Shown piece after piece: positions 54,380 to 63,110 of a stretch of 64,000 nucleotides of DNA. Source of the DNA: Halohasta litorea (GTDB lineage: Archaea; Halobacteriota; Halobacteria; Halobacteriales; Haloferacaceae); contig NZ_JANHDJ010000007.1 of NCBI RefSeq assembly GCF_024494645.1, positions 211,256 to 275,255 on the forward strand, read 5' to 3'. The translations under genes were made by a program, and so were the position numbers. Each line of letters begins with the position of its first letter. Position 1 is the stretch's first letter. The notes beneath the pieces were generated by a model. The model saw nothing but the letters and a program-made list of their open reading frames with translations. It had not been told where the DNA came from and did not search any database.

Positions 54380-55399
54380 CTACGCCGAGCGATCGCCGAC
54401 CTGGACGACCTGCTTGCCGATGTTGTCACCCGAGAACAGCCCGAGGAACGCGTCGGGTGCGTTCTCCAGGCCCTCGACGATCGTCTCCCGGTGGGTCAGC
54501 TCGTCGGAGGCAACCCACTCCCCGAGCTGTTCGCTGGCCTCGCCGAACCGCGTGACGAAGTCGCTGACAAGCAGCCCCTGGACTTTCGCTCGGGGCGCGA
54601 TGATCTGGGGGAGCTTCCGCGGGCCGGTCGGCACGCTTTCGGCGTTGTAGTGGGCGATCTGCCCACAGACCGCCACGCGGGCGTCGAGGTTCAACTGCGT
54701 GAAGACCGCATCCGTAATGGGGCCGCCGACGTTGTCGAAGTAGACATCGACGCCCTCGGGGGCAGCCTCGGCGAGTGCCTCGCCGTAGTCGTCGGTCGTT
54801 TTGTAGTTGATCGCGGCATCGTAGCCCAGATCCTCAGTCAGCCAGTCGGTCTTTTCGTCCGATCCGGCAAAGCCGACCACACGGCAGCCGTTCAGTTTGG
54901 CGATCTGGCCGACGACCGAGCCGACCGCGCCCGCCGCGCCCGAGACGACCACGGTGTCGCCGGGTTTCGGCTCGCCGACCTCAAGCAGGCCGAAGTAGGC
55001 CGTCCGGCCGGGCATTCCCAGCGTGCCCAAGTAGGCAGGCTGGTCGGCGACCGCGGGATCGACAGGTGCGACCTCGCTCGCATCGAGCAGGCTGTACTCT
55101 CCCCAGCGTCCCTCACCAGTCACGAGATCGCCCTCGCTGTAGGCCTCGCTGTTGCTTTCGACGACTTCGCCGACGATGCCGCCTTTTAAAACGTCGCCGA
55201 CCTCCCACGGCTCGGCGTAGGATTCTCCGGCCGACATTCGGCCCCGCATATAAGGGTCGACCGAAAGGTAGTTCACGCGGACGAGGAGTTCGCCCGGTGC
55301 TGGCTCCGGAACCTCGGCTTCTTCGAGTTCGAAACAGTCGCTGTCGGGTTCTCCTTGCGGCCGCTCGGCGAGATGCCACTCACGAGTTGTGTCGTCCAT
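54380..55399 (-). CDS. NADP-dependent medium-chain oxidoreductase, CurA-like
   Basis: 339 residues from MDDTTREWHLAERPQGEPD. Zinc-free MDR family (curcumin-/prostaglandin-reductase-like): VNYLSVDPYMRGRMSAGESY, nucleotide-binding VVSGAAGAVGSVVGQIAKL, GCRVVGFAGSDEKTDWL and DVYFDNVGGPITDAV. Reduces activated double bonds. Convergent with the kinase gene (stops one base apart). Confidence 0.92.
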   Translation of the reverse strand: MDDTTREWHLAERPQGEPDSDCFELEEAEVPEPAPGELLVRVNYLSVDPYMRGRMSAGESYAEPWEVGDVLKGGIVGEVVESNSEAYSEGDLVTGEGRWGEYSLLDASEVAPVDPAVADQPAYLGTLGMPGRTAYFGLLEVGEPKPGDTVVVSGAAGAVGSVVGQIAKLNGCRVVGFAGSDEKTDWLTEDLGYDAAINYKTTDDYGEALAEAAPEGVDVYFDNVGGPITDAVFTQLNLDARVAVCGQIAHYNAESVPTGPRKLPQIIAPRAKVQGLLVSDFVTRFGEASEQLGEWVASDELTHRETIVEGLENAPDAFLGLFSGDNIGKQVVQVGDRSA

Positions 55400-55516
55400 G
55401 GTTCGGGTACGTGCGGCCGACCCAAGACACTTGGGACATCCCAATCGACAGCCGTGAGACACGTCGGCACCGTTCGGCCGAAGCGCACTTTCCGCTCGGC
55501 GCGTAATATCCGGTTG

Positions 55517-55837
55517 ATGTCCTACACCAAAGTCGACACCGACGAGGTCGAACCGGTCGCCGACGGGCTCCGCTTCCTGCGGGAGCCCTTGGAGTGCGAG
55601 CAGCTCGGCGTCTCGCTGCTCACCTGCGAGCCGGGCTGGGAAGGCAAGCCCCACGACCACGCCGACGAAGGCCAGGAGGAGGTGTACGTCCTCGTCGAGG
55701 GGGCAGCTGTCGTCACCGTCGACGACGAGAAAGTCCCGATGGAGGCGGGCGACGCGCTGCGAGTCGCCCCCGACAGCACGCGCCAGATCCACAACGGCGA
55801 CGACGAGAGCCTGTTCGTCCTCGCTGGCGCGCCCTAA
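55517..55837 (+). CDS. Cupin-domain protein
   Basis: 106 residues from MSYTKVDTDEVEPVADGLR. Cupin motif 1 KPHDHADEGQEEVYVLVEG gives the metal ligands His, His and Glu; motif 2 is DALRVAPDSTRQIHNGDDE with the last His. Small metal-binding barrel, enzymatic role unknown. Divergent from the oxidoreductase gene 117 bases away. Confidence 0.85.
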   Translation: MSYTKVDTDEVEPVADGLRFLREPLECEQLGVSLLTCEPGWEGKPHDHADEGQEEVYVLVEGAAVVTVDDEKVPMEAGDALRVAPDSTRQIHNGDDESLFVLAGAP

Positions 55838-55950
55838 TCGACACGACTCTCGGGAAGATCGACTCCGGATCGCCACGCTTTCTCACCGCTGTCGAACAGT
55901 CGGCATTCGGCTAGACGCCGTTTTTGGGCCTTCGCCCCGATTCGGCGGCC

Positions 55951-56379
55951 GTGTACAACGAGATCCTCGTTGCGACCGACGGAAGCGACGCGAGTGTGGT
56001 CGCCGTCGATCAGGCCCTCGCGGTCGCAGACCGGTTCGGGGCGACCGTTCACCTGCTCCACGTGGTCGACCTCGGCACGGAGATGTCGGGCTCGGCGGAG
56101 GGAGCCATCGCGAGCCAGTTGACCGACACCCTCGACAAGATGGCGACCGAGGCCCTCGACGCCGCCGAATCGCGGGCCGCCGAGGCCGGAGTCCCGACCG
56201 AACGGGTCGCCCTCGAAGGCATTCCCCACGAGGCGATCGTCGACTACTGTGCCAACCACGGGATCGACCTCGTCGTGCTGGGGTCGACCGGCCGGTCGGG
56301 CATCACCGAACACCTCATGGGAAGCACGACCGACCGTGTCGCCCGCTCGGTCGAGGTCTCGGTGCTGATCGCCCGGTAG
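55951..56379 (+). CDS. Universal stress protein UspA
   Basis: 142 residues, starting at GTG 55951 (VYNEILVATDGSD, like the usual MYDRILVATDGS); a TTG at 55924 is an in-frame alternative. C-terminal ATP-binding GSTGRSGITEHLMGSTTDRVARS near 118-140 shows an ATP-binding UspA. General stress role, partner unknown. Confidence 0.9.
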   Translation: MYNEILVATDGSDASVVAVDQALAVADRFGATVHLLHVVDLGTEMSGSAEGAIASQLTDTLDKMATEALDAAESRAAEAGVPTERVALEGIPHEAIVDYCANHGIDLVVLGSTGRSGITEHLMGSTTDRVARSVEVSVLIAR

Positions 56380-56386
56380 CGTCCAC

Positions 56387-57169
56387 TCAGTCGGACTCGG
56401 AGCCGCTCACTTGGGCAACGTGGCTGAGCGTCACCAGCCCGACCCCGCCGACGAGGTTCCCGATCGTCCCGACTCCGAGGACGACACCCCACTGGTTCGG
56501 GCTGATCTGCGCTCCGAACAGCACTCCCAGAAACACGTGGAGGCCGGTGACGACGACGTGGTCGAACGGCCCGAGCGCCAGCAGGAAGCCGACGCTGTAG
56601 GCCAGTGCCATCTGGCTGCCGACGCTGTCGACGCCCTCTAACATGTACGACAGCAGGCTGACCAGCGCCCCGCCGATGATGGCGCTGGCGAAGACGGTGA
56701 GCGGCGTCCGACCGGCGATCTGTGCGGCGACCGTTCGCAGGACGTGTCCCGATCCCGCAGGAAGGGCCCCGTCGACGGCGACGACGAGCGCGAACAGCCC
56801 GCCGCCGACGAAGTTGAACAGGAACGTCAGTGTCCAGAGCCGGACGAGCGGCCCGACGATCCACGACTCGTCGTGGTCGACCGCCGTCGCAACCGGATCG
56901 AAGAAGTTCTCGTTGAACAGCTCGGCGCGACCCACGACGAGGAAGACAACGCCGATGCCGAAGGTGAGCGCGCCAGCGACCGTCGCAGCGTCGCCGAACT
57001 GTGGTTCGACGAGCGCCTCGACCGCCCCGAGGGCCGCGATCCCGAAGACGATCGTGAAGCCCGCGATAAAGCTCGTCGACACCAGTTCGAGCGTCGACTG
57101 ATCGAGTCGTCGCTGGCCCTCGTCGACTGCGCGCCGGAAGATCTCGTCCGGTGTTGGCCCGACTGACAT
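56387..57169 (-). CDS. Formate/nitrite transporter-family (FNT) channel
   Basis: 260 residues with six to seven membrane segments. FNT features: STSFIAGFTIVFGIAALG, AELFNENFFDPVATAV near 82-97, TLTFLFNFVGGGLFALV and GVIGALVSLLSYML-like segments. YfdC-like branch; the transported anion is not certain. Eight bases from the convergent usp gene. Confidence 0.87.
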   Translation of the reverse strand: MSVGPTPDEIFRRAVDEGQRRLDQSTLELVSTSFIAGFTIVFGIAALGAVEALVEPQFGDAATVAGALTFGIGVVFLVVGRAELFNENFFDPVATAVDHDESWIVGPLVRLWTLTFLFNFVGGGLFALVVAVDGALPAGSGHVLRTVAAQIAGRTPLTVFASAIIGGALVSLLSYMLEGVDSVGSQMALAYSVGFLLALGPFDHVVVTGLHVFLGVLFGAQISPNQWGVVLGVGTIGNLVGGVGLVTLSHVAQVSGSESD

Positions 57170-57286
57170 ACTCTGTAATTTGGCTGACAGCTGTATAATG
57201 AGGGTTGGTTCCTGGAGTAACCCACAGCTATCGGGTACATCGATCCGGACGCCGTTCGACCGCTGGCTCCGGTACTCGCCCGGGGT

Positions 57287-57886
57287 TCACTCGACCAGTC
57301 GACGGAGCGCGACAAGCGATGCGCCCCCCAACCCGAGGAGCGCCGTTCCAACGCCGAAGCCGGGCGTTGTCGTCTCCGTCCCTCCGTTGCCTTCGGGGGC
57401 TACCTCGCCGATTTCCGTGGCTCCGATCTGTTCCAGATTCAGCGAGACGAAGTCCTCCGAACAGGCTTCCTGGGTGTTGACGACGAACAGTTTCCCCTCG
57501 TGGACATCGTCGTTGCCCTCGTCGGCGTAGACGATCGCCGATGTCGAGGTCCGATCCTCCTCGATCCGGTCGATAAATCGGGTTTCGTAGGCGACGGTCT
57601 CCCCGCTTGATTCGAGGAATCCACAGGCTTCGACCCCGATGTCGATATCCGATTCGGCCTCCACCCGGACGACCTGGACGAACAGGCCGGTGTAGTCGTC
57701 GCGGTCGAGCGTCGGCACCGTCGACGAGATGGCGACGTCGGTGAACACTGGCTCCCTGTCAGTCTGTGCGACGCCCGAACCGGGCAGTACTGCAGTTGCT
57801 GCGGTTCCCGCACTGCCAGCGACGAACGCACGACGCGAGAGCGACTGGCTCGCTGCTGTCGGTTGCTGTCGGTCGGCTCTCTCCAT
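57287..57886 (-). CDS. Tat-exported PGF-CTERM surface protein
   Basis: 199 residues from MERADRQQPTAASQ. SRRAFVAGSAGTAATAVLPG is a Tat signal. The C-terminus ends PGFGVGTALLGLGGASLVALRR: a PGF-CTERM sorting signal cut by archaeosortase A, so the protein should be linked to the cell surface by a lipid. The mature domain (FTDVAISSTVPTLDRDDYTGLFVQVVRVE) is of unknown function with cysteines near the middle. Four-base overlap with the stop of the kinase-like gene upstream. Confidence 0.85.
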   Translation of the reverse strand: MERADRQQPTAASQSLSRRAFVAGSAGTAATAVLPGSGVAQTDREPVFTDVAISSTVPTLDRDDYTGLFVQVVRVEAESDIDIGVEACGFLESSGETVAYETRFIDRIEEDRTSTSAIVYADEGNDDVHEGKLFVVNTQEACSEDFVSLNLEQIGATEIGEVAPEGNGGTETTTPGFGVGTALLGLGGASLVALRRLVE

Positions 57887-57942
57887 ACCGTCCGTTCCGG
57901 CGGTCGACGCTAAAGCGCGATGGCCGTTGCCGTCGGCTTGCT

Positions 57943-58866
57943 TCACCCCTCGGGTCTGTACTCCGGGCCGACCCGCAGCCGGAGGGCGTCCGGCAGGACC
58001 CCGAACTCGACGGTCTCGAACTCGCGGAGCTCGCCGTCGAGACTGAACCTGATCGGCTCGGCTCCGAGCGGGTCGACCGCCAGTCGGGTCGTCCGTAACG
58101 CCCGCACGTGTGGGGTGTCACGATCGAGGAATCGCTGTTCGATGGCCTCTCGCACCGCCTCGCCCGGCGGCATTCGCTCGATGATTTCGACAGCAAGCAG
58201 TCCGTCTTCGGCGTCGGCCCGCCCGCCGTTCTTCCCGAGTCGGCGCAGGTTCCCGACCAGAACCGCAATCGCCTCACCGGTCCACGCTGTCTCCGCACTG
58301 CCGCCGCTGGCGTCGATCGTCACCTCAAGGCCATCGAACGAAAACCCTTCTCTGAGCCCGCCGATCAGGAACGCGACCGAGCCGAACCGCTCTTTCAGAT
58401 CGGCGGTTGCGGCCTCGCTCACGTCTGCTGGCAGCCCCGCGATGGCCGACATGACGAACGGTTCGTCGTTTGCGACGCCGAGATCCAGCCGCCGTGTTTC
58501 GCCGCTGTCGGCCACCTCGAACCCCTCGCCCAGCGTTTCGATGCCCAGATCCCCCGCGACGATGTTCTCGGTCCCGGCGGGAATCACACAGACCGTCACC
58601 GCATCCAGAGCGTCGACCGCGGCCAGCCCCTCGACCACCTCGTGAAGCGTCCCGTCGCCCCCACAGACCGCCAGCAGGTCGACGCTATCGGCAGCGGCCG
58701 CTTTGGCCAGCTCGACTCCGTGACCGCCGCGTTCGGTTTCGACCACTGGAAACTGGTGAATCGCCGCCAGCCGCCGTACCGTCTCGGCGTGATCGGCCCC
58801 GCCGCTGACGGGGTTGAGGACGAGTCGACGACGTTCGGCAGATCGGTCTGGACGTGCCTCACCCAT
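57943..58866 (-). CDS. Diacylglycerol/sphingosine kinase-family protein
   Basis: 307 residues. NTP site VLNPVSGGADHAETVRR, GGDGT motif in LLAVCGGDGTLHEVVEG, IPAGTENIVAGDLGIET, and a beta-rich C-terminal half (ALRTTRLAVDPLGAEPIRFSLDGE). Phosphorylates a lipid; which one is unknown. Its stop lies 57 bases upstream of the start of the PGF-CTERM gene. Confidence 0.9.
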   Translation of the reverse strand: MGEARPDRSAERRRLVLNPVSGGADHAETVRRLAAIHQFPVVETERGGHGVELAKAAAADSVDLLAVCGGDGTLHEVVEGLAAVDALDAVTVCVIPAGTENIVAGDLGIETLGEGFEVADSGETRRLDLGVANDEPFVMSAIAGLPADVSEAATADLKERFGSVAFLIGGLREGFSFDGLEVTIDASGGSAETAWTGEAIAVLVGNLRRLGKNGGRADAEDGLLAVEIIERMPPGEAVREAIEQRFLDRDTPHVRALRTTRLAVDPLGAEPIRFSLDGELREFETVEFGVLPDALRLRVGPEYRPEG

Positions 58867-58991
58867 GGGACGCGTCGACGGGACGCCCGCATAAGTACGA
58901 CATGGCGGTTCCGTTGGAGCGTCGAACGGCTGATGGGCTGTCGATCCCGCTCGGGACGGATCTCAAGGGTCCCACGACGGCGGGTACCGCG

Positions 58992-59396
58992 TCAGGGGTC
59001 GATCGACCGGGAGCCGTCGAGTGCAATCAGAACGGCGGTTGCCCGGTTCGTGACGCTGTATTTGCGCCACTTGCCGTCCTTTCGCCGCGTGAGGAGGCCC
59101 GCCTCGGTGAGCTGGGAGAGTGCATGGCTGATCGCACTGTCGCTCACGTCGAGCAACGGTGCGAACTCACAGACACAGAGCTCCTCGTTGGCTGTATGCA
59201 GGATTCGAACGATCTTGTACCGCGTTTCGTTGGATAGCGCCGACAGCAGGTCGACGTCCGATTCGAGATCTGGCCCACCGACAGCCGCATCCAACGCATC
59301 GAGTTCGTCGAGTCGCTGTTCGAGCGCCTCGGAACCACACGAACCGCGTTCGTCGGTCAGATAGCGCTGTAATCGGTCCCTCGCAGACATACCCAT
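58992..59396 (-). CDS. arsR: ArsR-family metal(loid)-sensing repressor
   Basis: 134 residues. Winged helix: LLSALSNETRYKIVRILHTANEELCVCEFAPLLDVSDSAISHALSQLTEAGLLTRRKDGKWRKYSVT (about 50-118). The CVC in the recognition-helix region is the As(III)-binding motif of ArsR (ELCVCE); a further Cys lies near the N-terminus (RGSCGSEALEQ). Two starts, ATG 59396 or ATG 59390 (MSARDRLQRY), cannot be separated. Divergent from arsD. Confidence 0.9.
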   Translation of the reverse strand: MGMSARDRLQRYLTDERGSCGSEALEQRLDELDALDAAVGGPDLESDVDLLSALSNETRYKIVRILHTANEELCVCEFAPLLDVSDSAISHALSQLTEAGLLTRRKDGKWRKYSVTNRATAVLIALDGSRSIDP

Positions 59397-59398
59397 AG

Positions 59399-59407
59399 TT
59401 GACTCAA
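59399..59407. promoter_or_regulatory. Possible ArsR operator
   Basis: TTGACTCAA, a 9-bp palindrome 3 bases before the arsR ATG, next to AT-rich TTTAATTTA (59413-59421). A second short repeat, TTAGT-ATTC-ACTAA (59467-59480), and ATCGA-CAA-TCGAT (59588-59600) are other candidates in the same 322-base spacer. Confidence 0.35.
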
Positions 59408-59647
59408 ACGTAAATTAAACCTTTTGTAGCGGCCACATAACAGACTATCTCTCTCGGCAGAACGATTTAGTATTCACTAATTTATAGTTGCGTATATCGA
59501 CGCGCTGCACAGCAAAAACACTATACTCGGCAGTAAACGCGTTCTGATCTACTCTCGACATTCGGCCCTGTTTTACAGGCCAATTTGATCGACAATCGAT
59601 TTAGCTACCATCGAAATGTTTAGGTTGTCGGTTCACGATCTGCTAAA

Positions 59648-59722
59648 ATGAGTCCGACACCAGCTGACCTGCAATCACGGTTCGCACCATCCGGACTCGA
59701 TTGCGGACGACTCCACCCATGA
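59648..59722 (+). CDS. 24-residue upstream ORF overlapping arsD
   Basis: ATG to TGA encodes MSPTPADLQSRFAPSGLDCG and RLHP; its TGA overlaps the arsD ATG (ATGA). A TATA-like ATGTTTAGG lies 28 nt upstream, so the transcript may start with this AUG. It parallels the leader ORF of the iron operon. It contains one cysteine. It may couple translation to arsD or be incidental. Confidence 0.4.
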   Translation: MSPTPADLQSRFAPSGLDCGRLHP

Positions 59723-60054
59723 CCGAAATCCACCTCTACGAAGAAGCGATGTGTTGCTCCACAGGCGTCTGTGGACCCGATCCCGACGACGAACTCGTCG
59801 AGCTGAGTGCCGCCCTCGACCAACTCGAAGCCGAATTCGAGGATGCCGAGATCTCGCGGGCAAACATGCAGCACAACATCGACGAGTTCCTCAATACCGA
59901 GGCGATCTACGACCTCGTCGAGGAACACGGCCCCGAAATCCTCCCGATCACGACCGTCGACGGCGAGATCGTCGCCAAAGAAGAGTACCTTTCGTACGAC
60001 GAGTTGGCGGCCGAACTGCGCGACCGTCACACGCAGCCCCAGGAGGCCCACTGA
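59719..60054 (+). CDS. arsD: Arsenite metallochaperone ArsD
   Basis: 111 residues. MTEIHLYEEAMCCSTGVCG has the ArsD triad Cys12, Cys13 and Cys18 in exactly the E. coli spacing. The rest (DELVELSAALDQLEAEFEDAEISRANMQHNIDEF, VDGEIVAKEEYLSYDEL) is the ArsD fold. It delivers As(III) to ArsA. Its TGA at 60052-60054 ends right at the arsA ATG. Confidence 0.96.
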   Translation: MTEIHLYEEAMCCSTGVCGPDPDDELVELSAALDQLEAEFEDAEISRANMQHNIDEFLNTEAIYDLVEEHGPEILPITTVDGEIVAKEEYLSYDELAAELRDRHTQPQEAH

Positions 60055-61992
60055 ATGGCACCAACGCGACCGACAACTGACGCCCGAGCGATCGTCGAAC
60101 CCAGCGGATCGGACACCGAGTTCGTCTTTTTCAGCGGGAAAGGCGGCGTCGGCAAGAGCACCGTCAGCTGTGCGACCGCGACGTGGCTCGCCGACAACGA
60201 CTACAACACCCTTCTGGTGACGACCGACCCTGCACCGAACCTCTCGGATATCTTCGGCCAGGAGATCGGCCACGAGGTAACCGAGATCGAGGACATTGAC
60301 AACCTCTCGGCCATCGAGATCGACCCGGATCAGGCCGCCGAGGACTACCGCCAAGAAACCATCGAGCCGATGCGCGAGTTGCTCGACGACGAGCAGATCC
60401 AGGCCGTCGAAGAACAGCTCAACAGCCCCTGTGTCGAGGAGATCGCGGCCTTCGACAACTTCGTCGACTTCATGGATAGTCCCGAATACGACGTGGTCGT
60501 CTTCGATACCGCACCCACGGGCCACACGATCCGGCTGATGGAACTGCCCTCCGACTGGAACGCCGAACTCGAAAAGGGCGGCTCGACCTGTATCGGCCCC
60601 GCCGCCTCGATGGAGGATCGAAAGCAGGACTACGAGCACGCCATCGAGACGCTGCAAGACAGCGAGCAAACCTCCTTTGCCTTCGTCGGCAAGCCCGAGG
60701 ACTCCTCGATAGACGAGATCCAGCGGAGCGCGTCTGATCTGGGCGACCTCGGTATCGAATCACAGCTCCTCATTATCAATGGCTATCTGCCCGAGTCGGT
60801 CTGTGAGGACCCCTTCTTCAATGGGAAACGCGCCGACGAACAGGCGGTCATCGAGCGCGCCGAAAGCGAGTTCGACGCCGACGCGATGGCGACCTACCCG
60901 CTGCAGCCCGGCGAGATCGCCGGACTCGATCTGCTAGCCGACGTGGGTGGCGTCCTCTACGACGGCGACGACGCGACCGTCGAGGTCGGCTCCGTACCCA
61001 ACGGTGCGGCCGAGACGTCGGTCGACTTCGACTCGCTGACCGATCCCGACGCAGTCGCCGAGAAGCTCCAGCCGGTCGACGGCGAGACACGCTATCTGTT
61101 CTTCACCGGGAAAGGTGGCGTCGGCAAGTCGACCATCGCTGCGACGTCGGCGACCAAACTCGCCGAGGCGGGCTACGAGACGCTCGTGGTGACGACCGAC
61201 CCCGCGGCCCACCTCGAAGACATCTTCGGCGAGCCCGTGGGCCACGAACCGACTTCGGTGAGCCAGGCCAACCTCGATGCGGCCCGCATCGACCAAGAGA
61301 AAGCCCTCGACGAGTACCGCCAGCAGGTCCTCGATCACGTCACCGAGATGTACGCCGAGAAGGAGGACACCCGGATCGACGTCGAGGCGGCCATCGCCAA
61401 CGTCGAAGAAGAACTCGAATCGCCCTGTGCCGAGGAGATGGCCGCCCTCGAAAAGTTCGTGGGCTACTTCGAGGAGGATGGCTACGACATCGTCGTCTTC
61501 GATACCGCACCGACCGGTCACACGCTCCGCCTCCTCGAACTCCCCTCGGACTGGAAGGGGTTCATGGATCTCGGCTCGCTGACCAAGGGCGCGGCCCCCG
61601 CCACGGGCGACCAGTACGACACCGTCATCGAGACGATGCAGGACCCCGACAAGAGCTCGTTCGCCTTTGTCATGTCCCCCGAGTACACGCCGATGATGGA
61701 GGCCTACCGCGCGGCCAAAGACCTGCATGATCAGGTCGGCATCGAGACCGCCTTCGTCGTCGCCAACTACCTGCTCCCCGAGGCCTACGGCGACAACGCT
61801 TTCTTCGCCAACCGGCGGGCCCAACAGCAGCAGTATCTCGGCGAGATCCAGGATCGCTTCGAGACACCTCTGATGGGCGCACCGCTCCGGCAGGACGAGC
61901 CGATCGGCCTCGACGAACTCAGCGCGTTCGGCGATGCGGTGACCGGACTCGATGCGCTCGGCGAGCAGGCCGCGGAGGTGCCGCAGCAATGA
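60055..61992 (+). CDS. arsA: Arsenite-stimulated ATPase ArsA, two-domain
   Basis: 645 residues, two homologous ATPase halves. P-loops GKGGVGKST at about 28-36 and 352-360; DTAPTGHT switch segments at about 151 and 503. The As-binding cysteines are conserved: Cys126 (NSPCVEE), Cys179 (GSTCIGP) and Cys458 (ESPCAEE) match the three high-affinity cysteines of the E. coli enzyme. Needs a membrane pump (ArsB or Acr3), not found in the window. Stop and the next gene's ATG overlap by 4 bases. Confidence 0.96.
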   Translation: MAPTRPTTDARAIVEPSGSDTEFVFFSGKGGVGKSTVSCATATWLADNDYNTLLVTTDPAPNLSDIFGQEIGHEVTEIEDIDNLSAIEIDPDQAAEDYRQETIEPMRELLDDEQIQAVEEQLNSPCVEEIAAFDNFVDFMDSPEYDVVVFDTAPTGHTIRLMELPSDWNAELEKGGSTCIGPAASMEDRKQDYEHAIETLQDSEQTSFAFVGKPEDSSIDEIQRSASDLGDLGIESQLLIINGYLPESVCEDPFFNGKRADEQAVIERAESEFDADAMATYPLQPGEIAGLDLLADVGGVLYDGDDATVEVGSVPNGAAETSVDFDSLTDPDAVAEKLQPVDGETRYLFFTGKGGVGKSTIAATSATKLAEAGYETLVVTTDPAAHLEDIFGEPVGHEPTSVSQANLDAARIDQEKALDEYRQQVLDHVTEMYAEKEDTRIDVEAAIANVEEELESPCAEEMAALEKFVGYFEEDGYDIVVFDTAPTGHTLRLLELPSDWKGFMDLGSLTKGAAPATGDQYDTVIETMQDPDKSSFAFVMSPEYTPMMEAYRAAKDLHDQVGIETAFVVANYLLPEAYGDNAFFANRRAQQQQYLGEIQDRFETPLMGAPLRQDEPIGLDELSAFGDAVTGLDALGEQAAEVPQQ

Positions 61993-62363
61993 GCAACGCC
62001 GACTCACTCGATAGCGCCGAAGACGCCGTCGAGGCGAAACTCCAAGCGTTCATCGACGCCATCGAGGACAGCGAGACCTACCAGCAGTTCATGGCCGCGA
62101 ACGAACGGCTGGAAAACGACGCCGACGCAATGGCACTGCTTGCAGAGTTCCAACAGACGCAGCAACAGCTACAACAGGCCTTCGATCAGGAACTCATGGC
62201 CGACCTCCAGGAACTCCAAGCCGAGCTTGCGAACAACGAGACGATCCAACACCATCGGGCCGCAGAGTCCGACCTCATCGAGTTGCTCCAGGAGACCAAC
62301 GACGTGATCAGCGAGCCGATCGGCATGGTCTTCGCCCAGTCGTCGGGAGGTGGGTGCTGTTGA
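61989..62363 (+). CDS. YlbF-like protein ending in Cys-Cys
   Basis: 124 residues. The body is YlbF-like helical (AFIDAIEDSETYQQFMAANERLENDADAMALLAEFQQTQQQLQQAF), then a linker and a C-terminus GGGCC followed by the stop. I know a haloarchaeal family named halo-CC-star (HcsL) for such tails; this name is from memory. The terminal CC would make a metal- or arsenite-binding pair. ATGA overlap with arsA. Confidence 0.8.
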   Translation: MSNADSLDSAEDAVEAKLQAFIDAIEDSETYQQFMAANERLENDADAMALLAEFQQTQQQLQQAFDQELMADLQELQAELANNETIQHHRAAESDLIELLQETNDVISEPIGMVFAQSSGGGCC

Positions 62364-62542
62364 GCGCTCCCGACGAAGAGGTGCTGGCGGCCGCCGAGGA
62401 ACTCGCCGAGGAACTCCGCAATGCCCAACGGGAGTCGACGCAGTTCGAGTTCGACTCGCTGCTGCGTCGATGTAATGATGCGATTACCGAGGAGATCGGC
62501 GTCGACTACGGGAGTGTCTGTGATGTTGATGATTGCTGTTAG
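62360..62542 (+). CDS. Small protein ending in Cys-Cys
   Basis: About 60 residues. Starts from TTG 62360 (MSAPDEEVLAAAEELAEELRNA), which overlaps the stop of the preceding gene; GTG 62354 is an alternative. Helical, with an internal RRCNDA Cys and CDVDDCC at the end. By memory, the small partner HcsS of the halo-CC-star pair. Both CC proteins follow arsA without a gap. Confidence 0.75.
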   Translation: MSAPDEEVLAAAEELAEELRNAQRESTQFEFDSLLRRCNDAITEEIGVDYGSVCDVDDCC

Positions 62543-62690
62543 GTAGTCTGCGGACCGCCAAACTCCTATTTGATATCGCACTATTTGATTTATCGACTGT
62601 CGACGGCTCGCTCCACACGGCCTATTTAAAACACGCCAGCCATCGCTAGCGTCTCAAACTACCAACACAAATGCAATATAAAAAGCAGCG

Positions 62691-63056
62691 TTAGAACGGG
62701 GCCTGTGGGCCTTCGTTGCCGCCGTCGTCGTCGCTCGACTCACCGGGGAATGACGGACTCATCCCCTCGGTTTCGCCCATCTCGGGCTCGCCGCCCATGC
62801 CGGTGTTGGCCTGGACCTGCTCGATCTCGGGGATCTCCTTGACCATTCGGGTTTTGATCGCCTGGATCGTCATCGGGGAGATGCCACAGCCCGAACAGGC
62901 ACCGCCGAGCTGGATGTGGACCTCGCCGCTTTCCTCGTCGAGATACTCGATGGCGGCGTTGCCGCCGTGCATCTGGATCTGGGGGAAGTTGCGGCGCAGG
63001 AAGTTCACCACGCGGTCTTTCAGGTCGGAGTCCGACGCTGCTGAATCCGTACTCAT
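62691..63056 (-). CDS. NifU-like iron-sulfur scaffold
   Basis: 121 residues. The NifU C-terminal domain: LKDRVVNFLRRNFPQIQMHGGNAAIEYLD and the CxxC pair ACSGCGISPMTIQAIKTRMV hold a [4Fe-4S] cluster for delivery to other proteins. A glycine- and methionine-containing acidic tail follows. Convergent with the CC gene. Confidence 0.9.
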   Translation of the reverse strand: MSTDSAASDSDLKDRVVNFLRRNFPQIQMHGGNAAIEYLDEESGEVHIQLGGACSGCGISPMTIQAIKTRMVKEIPEIEQVQANTGMGGEPEMGETEGMSPSFPGESSDDDGGNEGPQAPF

Positions 63057-63110
63057 AGATTTTTATTGGGATGCGACAGGCTTAGGCCTTTGGTTCAGGT
63101 TGAACCCGGG

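Noticed and set aside
62566..62590. Repeated CTATTTGAT pair between convergent genes
   Set aside because: Two 9-base copies in an AT-rich spacer; too short to separate from chance.
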